Below, piece by piece: positions 36,113 through 46,395 of a stretch of 64,000 bases of DNA; position 1 is the stretch's first letter, and each line of letters begins with the position of its first letter. The notes beneath the pieces were generated by a model, which had not been told where the DNA came from, made no database searches, and saw only the letters and a program-made list of their open reading frames with translations. Source of the DNA: Acidobacteria bacterium RIFCSPLOWO2_12_FULL_66_21 (GTDB taxonomy: Bacteria > Acidobacteriota > Vicinamibacteria > Vicinamibacterales > 2-12-FULL-66-21); NCBI GenBank assembly GCA_001767455.1, contig MELC01000030.1:46461-110460 (forward strand), read 5' to 3'. The position numbers were made by a program, and so were the translations under genes.

Positions 36113-36503
36113 ATGGAACTGCTGACCCCGCGCGAGGCCGCGCGCCGTCTTGGCGTGGCGTACCCGACCTTGAAGCAGTGGATCTACAAGGGATCGCTCA
36201 GGACCCGGCGCACCGCCGGCGGCCATCACCGCGTGCCGGACACCGAAGTGGACCGGCTGCTCGCCGCGACCGGCAGGAAGCTCGGACCGCCGGCGAAGCG
36301 CGCGCGCGGCGTCATCGTGACGCTCAGCGGCCGCAATCAACTGCGCGGGATTGTCGAGGAGGTCCGCGTCGAGGGACTGCTCGCGCAGGTGCGGCTGCGC
36401 GTCGGCGATCAGTCGCTGACCGCCGTGATCACGCGCGACGCCGTCGACGAGCTGAAGCTCAAGCGCGGCGACGAGGCGCTGGCCGTCATCAAGGCGACCG
36501 AAG

Positions 36504-38669
<2,166 letters not shown>

Positions 38670-38803
38670 GCAGTCACCGACTCAAAAACGTACAAACGCA
38701 CCGGGCGCGCCGGTGAATCCGAGGCGGTTCACGGCCGCCAGCCCATCGCTTTTGGCTGAAACTTCAAGTCCTGTGCCGGCCCGGCACCATTAAGTCTCTT
38801 GTT

Positions 38804-38914
38804 TTTCCGTGTGCCTCCGTGGTCTGTGTCCTTCCGGTGTTTTTCTGTGTCCTTCCGCGTTTTCCGTGGTTCGTGTTTCCGTGTCCTTCCGTGTTTCGGT
38901 GTCCGTCCGTGGTT
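38804..38914 (-). repeat. TTCCGTGT-type tandem repeat upstream of vapB
   Basis: The segment is made of recurring TTCCGTG, TGTCCTTCCG and CCGTGGT units. On the complement this reads ACACGGAAGG, ACACGGAAAC and so on with a roughly ten-base period. The same motif forms the argD start. It lies in the 279-base gap between glgX and vapB, which has no gene. An open frame on the complement here is only the translation of the repeat. Confidence 0.7.
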
Positions 38915-38948
38915 GACATCTGATGCGTGATGCGTGATGATCGTGCAC

Positions 38949-39179
38949 ATGCGCACCACGGTGGATATCGACGCGGACGTGCTTCAGGCGGCCAAGGAGA
39001 TCGCGCAGTACCGGGGGCTGACGGCCGGACAGGTGCTCTCCCAGCTCGCGCGCAAGGGGCTGGAGCCGGCGGTCAGGGCCAATCAGGTGAGAAACGGCGT
39101 GCCGCTGCTGCCGCCGCGGCCGCCGGGTTCGCCGCGACCCACCATGAAACGGGTGAACGAGCTCCGCGACGACCCATGA
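38949..39179 (+). CDS. vapB: VapB-type antitoxin
   Basis: A 76-residue protein starting MRTTVDIDADVLQAAKEIAQ, a ribbon-helix-helix DNA-binding domain. Residues 45-76 are Pro/Arg-rich and probably wrap the toxin. A GTG at 38934 could add five residues. The stop overlaps the toxin start as ATGA, the usual antitoxin-toxin layout. It should repress its own promoter in complex with VapC. No operator was identified, because the upstream region is repeat. Confidence 0.8.
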   Translation: MRTTVDIDADVLQAAKEIAQYRGLTAGQVLSQLARKGLEPAVRANQVRNGVPLLPPRPPGSPRPTMKRVNELRDDP

Positions 39180-39625
39180 GCCGCGTCGCGCTGCTGGACG
39201 TCAACGTCCTCGTCGCGCTGTTCGATCCCGATCACGTCCACCACGACGTGGCGCACGACTGGTTTGCAGACAATCACACGGCCGGATGGGCGACGTGTCC
39301 GCTCACTGAAAACGGGTTCATCCGCGTCGTGTCGAACCCCGCTTACGGAAGCCTGCTGACCAGGCCCGCCGATCTGTTCGCTCGACTGCGCGAGTTCTGC
39401 CGAAGAAGCGACCATCGTTTCTGGGCCGACGCGATTTCGTTGAACGACCCGGCCGTCGTCGATCCATCGTTCATCGCCACCCATCGATCGATCACCGATG
39501 TGTACCTGCTGGCGCTGGCAACGAAACACCGCGGTCACCTTGCCACCTTCGATCGCGGCATTCCCCTGAACGCCGTCAACGGAGCGACAAAACGCCACCT
39601 GACGGTGATCGCGCCGGCGGAGTAA
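39176..39625 (+). CDS. vapC: VapC-type PIN-domain toxin ribonuclease
   Basis: A 149-residue PIN protein. Acidic metal ligands appear in ALLDVNVLVALFDPDH (first Asp near residue 8), in PLTENGFIRVV (Glu near 44), in SITDVYLLALA and in LATFDRG. DPDHVHHDVAHDWF matches the subfamily often named for mycobacterial PIN proteins. It probably cleaves RNA when freed from VapB. It is overlapped by vapB and downstream of a degenerate repeat. Confidence 0.85.
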   Translation: MSRVALLDVNVLVALFDPDHVHHDVAHDWFADNHTAGWATCPLTENGFIRVVSNPAYGSLLTRPADLFARLREFCRRSDHRFWADAISLNDPAVVDPSFIATHRSITDVYLLALATKHRGHLATFDRGIPLNAVNGATKRHLTVIAPAE

Positions 39626-39701
39626 CACCCTTCCTGCCCTTCCTGGCCGAGCTTCAATTCTCCTGTCTCCGGGTGTAAGCTTCGCCCTCTGGAGGATGCC
39701 C

Positions 39702-41765
39702 ATGCTCAGACGGACGCACGCCATCGCACTGCTCTTCGCCGCGCTTCCGGCGATGTTGGCCGCCCAGCGCGCCGACCAGGAGAAGCCGCGCACCGACCGG
39801 GTCACACTCGAGAACTACCTGGACCTCGAGACCGTGGCGGCCCCGCAGCTCTCGCCTGACGGCACGCAGATCATCTACACGCGCGGGTGGATCGACAAGA
39901 TGAACGACCGGCGCGAGTCGGCGCTGTGGATCATGAACGTGGACGGCAGCCGCAACCGCTTCCTCGTGAAGGGCTCGGGGGCGAAATGGTCGCCGTCGGG
40001 CGACCGCATCGCGTACGTCGCGGCCGGCGAACCGAAGGGATCGCAGGTGTTCGTGCGCTGGATGGACGCGGAAGGAGCCACCTCGCAGGTCACGCGCGTC
40101 GAGCAGTCGCCGTCGGCCGTCGCCTGGTCTCCCGACGGCAACCGGCTCTCGTTCTCGATGCTCGTCGAGGAAAGGACGAACTGGCCCATCAAGATGCCGA
40201 AGGCACCCGCCGGCGCCAAGTGGACCGAAGGGCCGCGCATCGTCGAGCGCCTGAACTACCGGCGCGATCGAACCGGCTTCACCGACAACGGGTACCGGCA
40301 GATCTTCGTGGTGCCGGCCGTCGGCGGCACGCCGCGCCAGCTCACCTCGGGGCCGCACGACGCAACCGGCGGAGACTGGACGCCCGAGGGTGGGAGCATC
40401 CTCTTCAGCGGCCAGCGATCGGACAACACCGAGTACCAGTGGCGCGAGTCGGACGTCTTCAGCGTCGACGTGACAACCGGCGCCGTGAAGCAACTGACGA
40501 CGCGAAAAGGTCCGGACGGCAATCCAACGGTCTCCCCCGACGGCAGGCGCGTGGCCTACACGGGCTACGACTGGTCCACGGACACATGGGTGGACAGCAA
40601 GCTCTACGTCATGAACATCGACGGGTCCAACCCGCACCTCGTTTCGGGCGACTGGGATCGATCGCCGTCGGAGATCCGGTGGACGCCGGACGGCAGCGCC
40701 CTGTACTTCATGGCGCAGGACGAAGGCGCGCAGAACCTCTATCAGCTGCCGCTGGCGGGGCCGTCGGAGGGCAAGGTCCAGCCGGTCACGCGCGGGACTC
40801 ACATGCTGACGGTGTCGGACATCTCCGCGAAGGGTCTGGCGGTCGGAACCGTCACGACTCCCACGAAGCCGGCCGACGTGATCGCATTCGATCTCAAAAC
40901 ACCCGCGAACTTCAAGCAGTTGACCGCCGTCAACGACGACATCCTGGCCGGAAAGAAGCTCGGCGAGACGCACGAGATCAGGTACGCCTCGAAGGACGGC
41001 CTCAAGATCCAGGGCTGGTACGTCACGCCGCCCGATTTCGATCCGTCGCGGAAGTACCCGCTCCAGCTCCACATTCACGGCGGCCCGCACAGCATGTACG
41101 GCGTCGGGTTCAACTTCGGCTGGCAGGAGCATGCGGCCAACGACTACGTGATTCTGTACGTCAACCCGCGCGGCAGCACCGGCTATGGCAGCACGTTCGG
41201 CAATGCCATCAAGTACGATTACCCGAACAAGGACTTCGACGACCTGATGGCGGGCGTGGACACCGTCGTCGCGAAAGGATTCGTGGATCCGCAGAACCTG
41301 TTCGTCACCGGCTGCAGCGGCGGCGGCGTGCTGACGGCGTGGACGGTCGGGCACACGGATCGGTTCGCGGCGGCCTCCGCCAACTGCCCGGTCATCGACT
41401 GGCTCAGTTTCGTCGGCACGACCGACGGCGCGAGCTGGTACTACAACTTCGAGAAGCTTCCATGGGACGATCCGACCGAACACCGGCGCCGGTCGCCGCT
41501 GACTTACGTCGGCAACGTCAAGACGCCGACGATGCTGATGACGGGAGTGAACGATCTGCGGACGCCGATGCCGCAGACCGAGCAGTTCTACAGCGCGCTG
41601 AAGCTCCGCAAGGTGCCGACCGCGATGCTGAGGATGAACGACGAGTGGCACGGGACGACGAGCACGCCGTCCAACTTCATGCGGACGCAGCTCTACCTGC
41701 GCTACTGGTTCGACAAGTACAAGAGACCGGGAGATCGAAAGACCACGGCCTCGGAAAACAGGTGA
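39702..41765 (+). CDS. exported S9 family peptidase
   Basis: A 687-residue protein. ATG 39702 is six bases after GGAGG; ATG 39696 would touch the GGAGG. The signal peptide is MLRRTHAIALLFAALPAMLA. It has a TolB-like propeller (SPSGDRIAYVAAG, SPDGNRLSFSML). The hydrolase domain has LHIHGGPHSMYGVGFNF for the oxyanion region, Ser in VTGCSGGGVLTAW, Asp in TGVNDLRTPMPQ and His in DEWHGTTS. The nucleophile elbow is GCSGGG rather than the common GxSYGG. It is five bases before ggt and probably cotranscribed; both break down peptides. Confidence 0.9.
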   Translation: MLRRTHAIALLFAALPAMLAAQRADQEKPRTDRVTLENYLDLETVAAPQLSPDGTQIIYTRGWIDKMNDRRESALWIMNVDGSRNRFLVKGSGAKWSPSGDRIAYVAAGEPKGSQVFVRWMDAEGATSQVTRVEQSPSAVAWSPDGNRLSFSMLVEERTNWPIKMPKAPAGAKWTEGPRIVERLNYRRDRTGFTDNGYRQIFVVPAVGGTPRQLTSGPHDATGGDWTPEGGSILFSGQRSDNTEYQWRESDVFSVDVTTGAVKQLTTRKGPDGNPTVSPDGRRVAYTGYDWSTDTWVDSKLYVMNIDGSNPHLVSGDWDRSPSEIRWTPDGSALYFMAQDEGAQNLYQLPLAGPSEGKVQPVTRGTHMLTVSDISAKGLAVGTVTTPTKPADVIAFDLKTPANFKQLTAVNDDILAGKKLGETHEIRYASKDGLKIQGWYVTPPDFDPSRKYPLQLHIHGGPHSMYGVGFNFGWQEHAANDYVILYVNPRGSTGYGSTFGNAIKYDYPNKDFDDLMAGVDTVVAKGFVDPQNLFVTGCSGGGVLTAWTVGHTDRFAAASANCPVIDWLSFVGTTDGASWYYNFEKLPWDDPTEHRRRSPLTYVGNVKTPTMLMTGVNDLRTPMPQTEQFYSALKLRKVPTAMLRMNDEWHGTTSTPSNFMRTQLYLRYWFDKYKRPGDRKTTASENR

Positions 41766-41770
41766 CATCC

Positions 41771-43498
41771 ATGCGAAAGATGCTCGTGGTGGCGGCGGCG
41801 CTGGTCCTGGCGCCGCCGGTCCACGTCGCCCAGGACCTCGGGGTGCCCTCGAAAGAGGGGCTCGTGGTCTGCACGTCCGCGCCCGCGTGCGACGCAGGGG
41901 CGTCGGTGCTGGCGCGCGGCGGGAACGCGGTCGACGCGGCGGTGGCCACCGCCTTCGCGCTCGCCGTGACGCATCCGAGCGCCGGGAACATCGGCGGCGG
42001 CGGCTTCATGATGATCCGCACGGCAACCGGCGAGATCACCGGCATCGATTACCGCGAGAAGGCGCCGCTGCGGTCCTCGCGCACGATGTACCTCAAGACG
42101 GACGGCACGATCGACCCGTCGCTGACCAACACGGGGTATCTCGCGCCGGGGGTCCCCGGAACGGTGCGCGGTCTCGAACTTGCGCACAAGCGGTACGGAA
42201 AGCTCCGGTGGCGGGAAGTGGTCGAGCCGGCTGTCCAACTCGCCGAGCAAGGCTTCACGATGTCCGCGGGGCTCGCCCGCGGGCTGAACGGCCAACTCGC
42301 CGGCCGCATGGGCAAGTTTCCCGCATCTGTCGCGGCGTACGGAAAGCCGGGCGGTGGCACCTGGGCGGAGGGCGACAGGCTGGTCCTTCCGGATCTCGCG
42401 AAGACGCTTCGCGCCATCGGCAGCGAAGGGGCGGACGTCTTCTACAAGGGGTGGATTGCCGACCGCATTGCCGATGACATGAAGGCGAACGGCGGCCTGA
42501 TTACCCGCGAGGATCTCGCCGCCTACCAGGCGAAGATCCGCACGCCCGTGCGCGGCACCTTCCACGACTACGACATCTACGCCATGGCGCCGCCGAGTTC
42601 CGGCGGCGTCGCACTGATCGAGATGCTGAACATCCTGGAGCCGTACGGCCTCAAGGCGAAGGGGCCGCTGTCGCCGGCGGCCATGCACCTGGAGATCGAG
42701 GCGATGCGCCGCGCGTATCTGGACCGCGCACGTCATCTCGGCGATCCGGATTTCGTCACGGTGCCGGTCGCGAAGCTGACGTCGAGAGATCACGCGAAGA
42801 CCGTTGCGGCAACGATCGATCCTGCAAAAGCGTCGAGCAGCGTCGAGCTCGGGCGCGACGTCGTCACGGCGCCGCCGGCGGAGCCGGATGAAACCACGCA
42901 TTTCTCGGTCATGGATCGCGGCGGGATGGTGGTCGCGAACACCTACACGCTCGAAGGGGGCTACGGCTCCCACGTCGTCGTCAAGGGCGCAGGCTTCCTG
43001 TTGAACAACGAGATGGGGGACTTCAACAAGAAGCCCGGAGAGACGAACCTGCGCGGAGACATCGGAACGCCTGCGAACCTCATCGATCCCGGCAAGCGGA
43101 TGCTCAGCTCGATGACGCCGACCATTGTGGTGAAGAAGGGCAAGGTGGCGCTCGTGACCGGCTCGCCCGGCGGCCGCACGATCATCAACACGGTGCTGAC
43201 CGTCGTGCTCGGCGTCACCGAGTTCGGGCTGACCGGGCGTGAAGCCGTCGATCTGCCCCGCATGCACCATCAGTGGCTGCCCGACCACGTCACGATCGAG
43301 AAGGCCGGAGCGACGAGCGACATCCTGGCGAAGCTGAAGGCGCTCGGCCACGACGCGCGCGGCGGCGGCGGGCAGGGAGACGCCGAGACGATCTGGATCG
43401 GCCCGGACGGCACGCCGTATGGCGTCAACGACAAGCGGAGCGCCGACTCGAAGGCCGCCGTTCCCAGGAGTTTGACAGCGCCGACCGGCGGGCGATAG
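41771..43498 (+). CDS. ggt: gamma-glutamyltransferase
   Basis: A 575-residue exported enzyme with signal peptide MRKMLVVAAALVLAPPVHVA. It moves or hydrolyses gamma-glutamyl groups such as those of glutathione. The precursor self-cleaves before the Thr in DETTHFSVMD (about residue 378). ARGGNAVDAAVATAFALAV, YREKAPLRSS and SSMTPTIVVKKGK, with SPGGRTIINTVL, are all intact. It follows the S9 peptidase by five bases. Its last codons include the TTGACA that I propose as the -35 element of the his leader. Confidence 0.95.
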   Translation: MRKMLVVAAALVLAPPVHVAQDLGVPSKEGLVVCTSAPACDAGASVLARGGNAVDAAVATAFALAVTHPSAGNIGGGGFMMIRTATGEITGIDYREKAPLRSSRTMYLKTDGTIDPSLTNTGYLAPGVPGTVRGLELAHKRYGKLRWREVVEPAVQLAEQGFTMSAGLARGLNGQLAGRMGKFPASVAAYGKPGGGTWAEGDRLVLPDLAKTLRAIGSEGADVFYKGWIADRIADDMKANGGLITREDLAAYQAKIRTPVRGTFHDYDIYAMAPPSSGGVALIEMLNILEPYGLKAKGPLSPAAMHLEIEAMRRAYLDRARHLGDPDFVTVPVAKLTSRDHAKTVAATIDPAKASSSVELGRDVVTAPPAEPDETTHFSVMDRGGMVVANTYTLEGGYGSHVVVKGAGFLLNNEMGDFNKKPGETNLRGDIGTPANLIDPGKRMLSSMTPTIVVKKGKVALVTGSPGGRTIINTVLTVVLGVTEFGLTGREAVDLPRMHHQWLPDHVTIEKAGATSDILAKLKALGHDARGGGGQGDAETIWIGPDGTPYGVNDKRSADSKAAVPRSLTAPTGGR

Positions 43499-43499
43499 G
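43472..43499 (+). promoter_or_regulatory. candidate his operon promoter inside the ggt 3' end
   Basis: A perfect TTGACA (43472-43477) is followed after 16 bases by GATAGG (43494-43499), a weak -10. Transcription would begin about 43505, some four bases before the leader-peptide ATG. The spacing from -10 to ATG (11 bases) is nearly the same as at argC (12 bases). Read-through from ggt is the alternative. Confidence 0.4.
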
Positions 43500-43509
43500 C
43501 TTGTCGAAC

Positions 43510-43599
43510 ATGTTTGCTCCGCGGCATCATCACCGGCACCATCATCATTCCCGCTCCGGCGGGCCGGTAGAGCTGCGGACACAGGAACGGGAAGGGTAA
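43510..43599 (+). CDS. hisL: histidine operon leader peptide
   Basis: A 29-residue open frame starting [15 protein letters not shown]. Seven of residues 6-13 are His (HHHRHHHH, codons 43525-43548). Such a run immediately before a his operon is the mark of attenuation control: when charged histidyl-tRNA is scarce, the ribosome stalls here. The ORF begins 12 bases after the ggt stop and ends at TAA 43597-43599. A GC-rich segment (43551-43580) follows the His codons and a terminator at 43633-43671 follows that. The peptide itself is not expected to have a function. Confidence 0.85.
   Translation: MFAPRHHHRHHHHSRSGGPVELRTQEREG
43551..43580 (+). promoter_or_regulatory. his leader antiterminator segment / competing hairpin
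   Basis: CCGGCGGGCC (43556-43565) is complementary to GGCTCCGCCGG (43635-43645), the 5' arm of the terminator, with one unpaired T. This is the expected antiterminator. The same segment can also fold locally (GCTCCGG / CCGGTAGAGC, extended by CCGC/GCGG), which would keep it from the terminator. The two folds exclude each other. The pairing was worked out by eye. Confidence 0.65.
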
Positions 43600-43632
43600 C
43601 TCCCAACTCCCAACTCCCAAACGCCAACTCCC
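43598..43632 (+). repeat. AACTCCC heptad array inside the his leader
   Basis: Five seven-base units in phase: AACTCCC (x3), AAACGCC and AACTCCC. They lie between the leader-peptide stop codon and the terminator hairpin and act as a spacer of 35 bases. The first unit overlaps the TAA stop. Confidence 0.8.
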
Positions 43633-43671
43633 AAGGCTCCGCCGGTTCAACCGTCGGGGCCTTTTCATTTT
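43633..43671 (+). terminator. his operon attenuator (intrinsic terminator)
   Basis: A 13-pair stem, AAGGCTCCGCCGG with CCGTCGGGGCCTT, has one mismatch and one G-U pair. The loop is TTCAA and TTTTCATTTTT follows. It lies 11 bases before hisI, so it can only act as a conditional terminator. Its 5' arm is also complementary to 43556-43565. Confidence 0.85.
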
Positions 43672-43681
43672 TGGACGAACG

Positions 43682-44005
43682 ATGGATTTCTCGAAGCTCG
43701 ACGGACTCATCCCAGCCGTCATCCAGGACGACGCCAGCGGCGAGGTGCTGATGGTGGGGTTCATGAACCAGGAGGCGCTCGAACGCACGGTCGCGACGGG
43801 GTTCGCCACCTTCTTCAGCCGCACGCGCGGCACGCTCTGGATGAAGGGGGAGACCTCCGGCAATCGGCTCCAGGTCACCAGCATGCTGGTGGATTGCGAC
43901 GACGACACGCTGCTGTTGAAGGTGAAGCGGCTCGGCGACGGCAACGTCTGCCACACGGGGACGAGGAGCTGCTTCAGGCCATACGAAGCAGGCAACTGGC
44001 AGTAG
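43682..44005 (+). CDS. hisI: phosphoribosyl-AMP cyclohydrolase
   Basis: A 107-residue enzyme that opens the purine ring of PR-AMP (third step of histidine synthesis). It starts [20 protein letters not shown]. Zinc and magnesium sites are in [12 protein letters not shown] and in [23 protein letters not shown] and [16 protein letters not shown] are typical. There is no fused HisE (PR-ATP pyrophosphohydrolase) domain, and no hisE is found in the operon. The final residues EAGNWQ and the stop codon are encoded by a GGCAACT/GGCAGTA heptad array. It is the first structural gene after the attenuator. Confidence 0.95.
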   Translation: MDFSKLDGLIPAVIQDDASGEVLMVGFMNQEALERTVATGFATFFSRTRGTLWMKGETSGNRLQVTSMLVDCDDDTLLLKVKRLGDGNVCHTGTRSCFRPYEAGNWQ

Positions 44006-44090
44006 GCAGCTGGCAGTGGATCACGCCGTCACGCTGCAGCTTGACCGCACGACTCCCTGCCTGCTGCCCGCTGCATGCCGCCTGCTGTTC
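43991..44090. repeat. GGCAGNN heptad element with conserved core, copy A1 (hisI-hisG)
   Basis: Left arm: GGCAACT, GGCAGTA, GGCAGCT and GGCAGTG. Core: GTGGATCAC-GCC-GTC-AC-GCTG (44016-44036). Right arm: CCTGCCT, GCTGCCC, GCTGCAT and GCCGCCT. The arms are complementary in style and can pair. It fills the gap between hisI and hisG and supplies the hisI stop codon. Confidence 0.85.
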
Positions 44091-44103
44091 GGGGGGACTA
44101 CGA

Positions 44104-44991
44104 ATGAAACTCAACCTTGGAATTCCGAAGGGCTCGCTGCAGGACGCGACGATCCAGATGTTCGCGCGGGCGGGGTTCAACATCTATGCGAGCGCGCGGT
44201 CGTACTTCCCGTCGATCGACGACCCGGAGATCGACTGCATGCTCATCCGCGCGCAGGAGATGGCGCGGTATGTGAGCGATGGCGTGCTCGACGCCGGGCT
44301 CACGGGGCAGGACTGGATCGCGGAACACGCCGCCGCCAACCTCGGCGAGCCGGCCGTCGTGCCGCTGGCGGATCTGATCTACGCCAAGCAGAGCTTCGGG
44401 AAAGTGCGCTGGGTGCTTGCCGTCCCGGAGGACTCGCACTATCGCGCGCCCGGCGATCTCGAGGGAGCGACGGTGGCCACCGAACTCGTGCGCGCCACGC
44501 AGGCGTACTTCGCGCGCCAGCGGATCAACGTGAACGTCGAGTTCTCGTGGGGCGCGACGGAGGTGAAGCCTCCCACGCTCGCCGATGCGATCGTCGAAGT
44601 CACCGAGACCGGATCGTCGCTGCGCGCGAACCGGCTCCGGATCATCGACACCGTGATGGAGTCCAACACCCAGATGATCGCCAACGCGGCGGCGCTCGAG
44701 GACCCGTGGAAGCGCCGGAAGCTCGAGAACATCGCGCTCCTCTTGAAGGCGGCGATCGAGGCCCAGGGGCGCGTCGGGATCATGCTCAACGTTCACCGAT
44801 CGGATCTGGACGGCGTCCTCGCGCTGCTCCCTGCGTTGCAGCGCCCGACGATCTCGCCGCTCAGCGACGGCGAGTGGGTCGCCGTCAACACGATCATCGA
44901 GGAGCGCACCGTGAGGGACCTGATTCCGGGGCTCAAGGCAGCTCGGGCACAGGGGATCGTCGAGTATCCGCTCAACAAGATCGTTCTATAG
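44104..44991 (+). CDS. hisG: ATP phosphoribosyltransferase, long form
   Basis: A 295-residue enzyme that joins ATP and PRPP, the committed and feedback-inhibited step. It starts [20 protein letters not shown], with a G-rich ribosome site ahead. [12 protein letters not shown] and the PRPP loop around [19 protein letters not shown] are intact. The length includes the C-terminal ACT-like regulatory domain (about 215-295; [20 protein letters not shown]), so it does not need HisZ and should be inhibited directly by histidine. Confidence 0.97.
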   Translation: MKLNLGIPKGSLQDATIQMFARAGFNIYASARSYFPSIDDPEIDCMLIRAQEMARYVSDGVLDAGLTGQDWIAEHAAANLGEPAVVPLADLIYAKQSFGKVRWVLAVPEDSHYRAPGDLEGATVATELVRATQAYFARQRINVNVEFSWGATEVKPPTLADAIVEVTETGSSLRANRLRIIDTVMESNTQMIANAAALEDPWKRRKLENIALLLKAAIEAQGRVGIMLNVHRSDLDGVLALLPALQRPTISPLSDGEWVAVNTIIEERTVRDLIPGLKAARAQGIVEYPLNKIVL

Positions 44992-45134
44992 GCTCTAACA
45001 GGGTTCCGGGGGTCTGGAGGTTCCAGAGGTTCTATGAGCGCTCAGAGGCAGCCCTGAAGGGCTGCGCAACAGGGTCCTTTGAACGGGCGGCCCTCCACAT
45101 TCACAGCGTGTTGCGCAGCCCTTCGGGCTGCCGT
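44992..45134. repeat. composite repeat between hisG and hisD: GGTTCNN units plus GCAGCCC palindromes
   Basis: 44998-45036 has GGTTCCG, GGAGGTTCC and AGAGGTTCTATG units. 45047-45134 has outer inverted arms GGCAGCCCTGAAGGGCTGCG-CAACA and TGTTGCGCAGCCC-TTCG-GGCTGCC. Each arm is itself a hairpin. The element ends seven bases before the hisD ATG and supplies no clear Shine-Dalgarno sequence, so it could affect hisD translation or mRNA stability. Confidence 0.75.
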
Positions 45135-45141
45135 GGACATC

Positions 45142-46395
45142 ATGCGACTGATCATCAGCACCAACACTCGCGCCGTTGAGGCGCTCCTCGACCGGCGGCC
45201 GCGACCGAACGCGGCGGTCGAGCGCGATGTGGCGCGCATCGTGGCGCGCGTGCGCCGCGACGGCGACCGCGCGCTGCTCGACTACGCGCGGCGATTCGAC
45301 GGGCTCAGCGAGCCGATGGAAGTGGACGTCGAGGAGATGCGGCGCGCGGCGGGCAACGTGCGCCCGGAGCTGCGCTCGGCGATCGCCGCGGCGGCGCGCA
45401 GCATCCGCCGCGTGGCACGGCGGCAGATGCCGAAGGGCTGGTCGATCGAAACGGCCCCGGGCGTCCGCATCGAGCAGCGCGTGACGGCGCTCGACCGCGT
45501 GGGGTGCTACGTTCCGGGCGGCCGCCATCCCCTTCCGTCCTCCCTGCTGATGACGGCAATCCCCGCGCGCGTCGCCGGGGTCGGCGAGGTCATCGTCGCC
45601 TGCCCGAAGCCTGACGCCACAGTGATGGCGGCCGCGCTCGAGGCGGGCGTCACGCGCCTGTTCCGCCTCGGCGGCGCCCACGCCATCGCCGCGCTGGCCT
45701 ACGGCACCGCGCGTGTGCCCGCGGTTGACAAGATCGTCGGCCCCGGCAACGCCTACGTCGCCGCGGCCAAGACGCTCGTCGCCCCCGATTGCGCCATCGA
45801 TTTCCACGCGGGCCCCAGCGAGATCGTCGTCGTGTCCGAGTCGGGGAAGCCGGACTGGATCGCCGCCGACCTGATCGCGCAGGCCGAGCACGATCCCGAC
45901 GCGCGCGCCATCCTGCTGACGCCGTCGCGGACGCTGGCCGCACGCGTCATGGCGGCACTGAAGCGCCGGTTGCCGCCCGGCGGCCCCGCCCGGGAGGCGC
46001 TCGCCGCGAACGGCGGCGTGGTCCTCACCTCGTCGCTCGACGAGGCCATCGCGCTCAGCCAGGCGATGGCGCCCGAGCACCTGGTCTGCGACACCGAAGC
46101 GATGGCCGCGCGCCTCACCCGCGCCGGCACCGTATTCGTCGGCGACTACAGCGCGCAGGCATCCGGCGACTACGCGACCGGATCGAACCACGTGCTGCCG
46201 ACCAGCGGCGGCGCGCGCGGGCGTGGCGGGTTGAGCGCCGCGGATTTCGTCCGCGTGAGCACGGTGCAGCGCCTGTCCTCGAGAGGCCTCCGCCGCATCG
46301 CTTCCGCGGCCATCACGCTGGCGGAGGCGGAGGGGCTTGCCGCTCACGCGGCGTCCATCGACATCAGATTGCGCAGACGAAAGGCACGATCGTGA
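45142..46395 (+). CDS. hisD: histidinol dehydrogenase
   Basis: A 417-residue zinc enzyme that oxidises histidinol to histidine in two NAD-dependent steps. It starts [20 protein letters not shown]. Signature segments are [35 protein letters not shown] and [15 protein letters not shown]; the catalytic region [11 protein letters not shown] and [20 protein letters not shown] are present. Its stop overlaps the hisC GTG as GTGA. The rearranged order (hisD after hisG) is common outside enterobacteria. Confidence 0.97.
   Translation: MRLIISTNTRAVEALLDRRPRPNAAVERDVARIVARVRRDGDRALLDYARRFDGLSEPMEVDVEEMRRAAGNVRPELRSAIAAAARSIRRVARRQMPKGWSIETAPGVRIEQRVTALDRVGCYVPGGRHPLPSSLLMTAIPARVAGVGEVIVACPKPDATVMAAALEAGVTRLFRLGGAHAIAALAYGTARVPAVDKIVGPGNAYVAAAKTLVAPDCAIDFHAGPSEIVVVSESGKPDWIAADLIAQAEHDPDARAILLTPSRTLAARVMAALKRRLPPGGPAREALAANGGVVLTSSLDEAIALSQAMAPEHLVCDTEAMAARLTRAGTVFVGDYSAQASGDYATGSNHVLPTSGGARGRGGLSAADFVRVSTVQRLSSRGLRRIASAAITLAEAEGLAAHAASIDIRLRRRKARS

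Noticed and set aside
38729..38959. Small Lys/Arg-rich ORF on the complement upstream of vapB
   Set aside because: Its sequence is the translation of the TTCCGTGT repeat and has no ribosome-binding site.
39654..41768. 704-residue open frame on the complement of the S9 peptidase
   Set aside because: The frame is a by-product of GC-rich codon use. It has no recognisable domain or signal, while the + strand encodes a clear S9 peptidase.
41702..43954. 750-residue open frame on the complement across ggt and hisI
   Set aside because: It spans two genes with conserved active sites on the + strand, is very Arg/Asp-rich and shows no fold.
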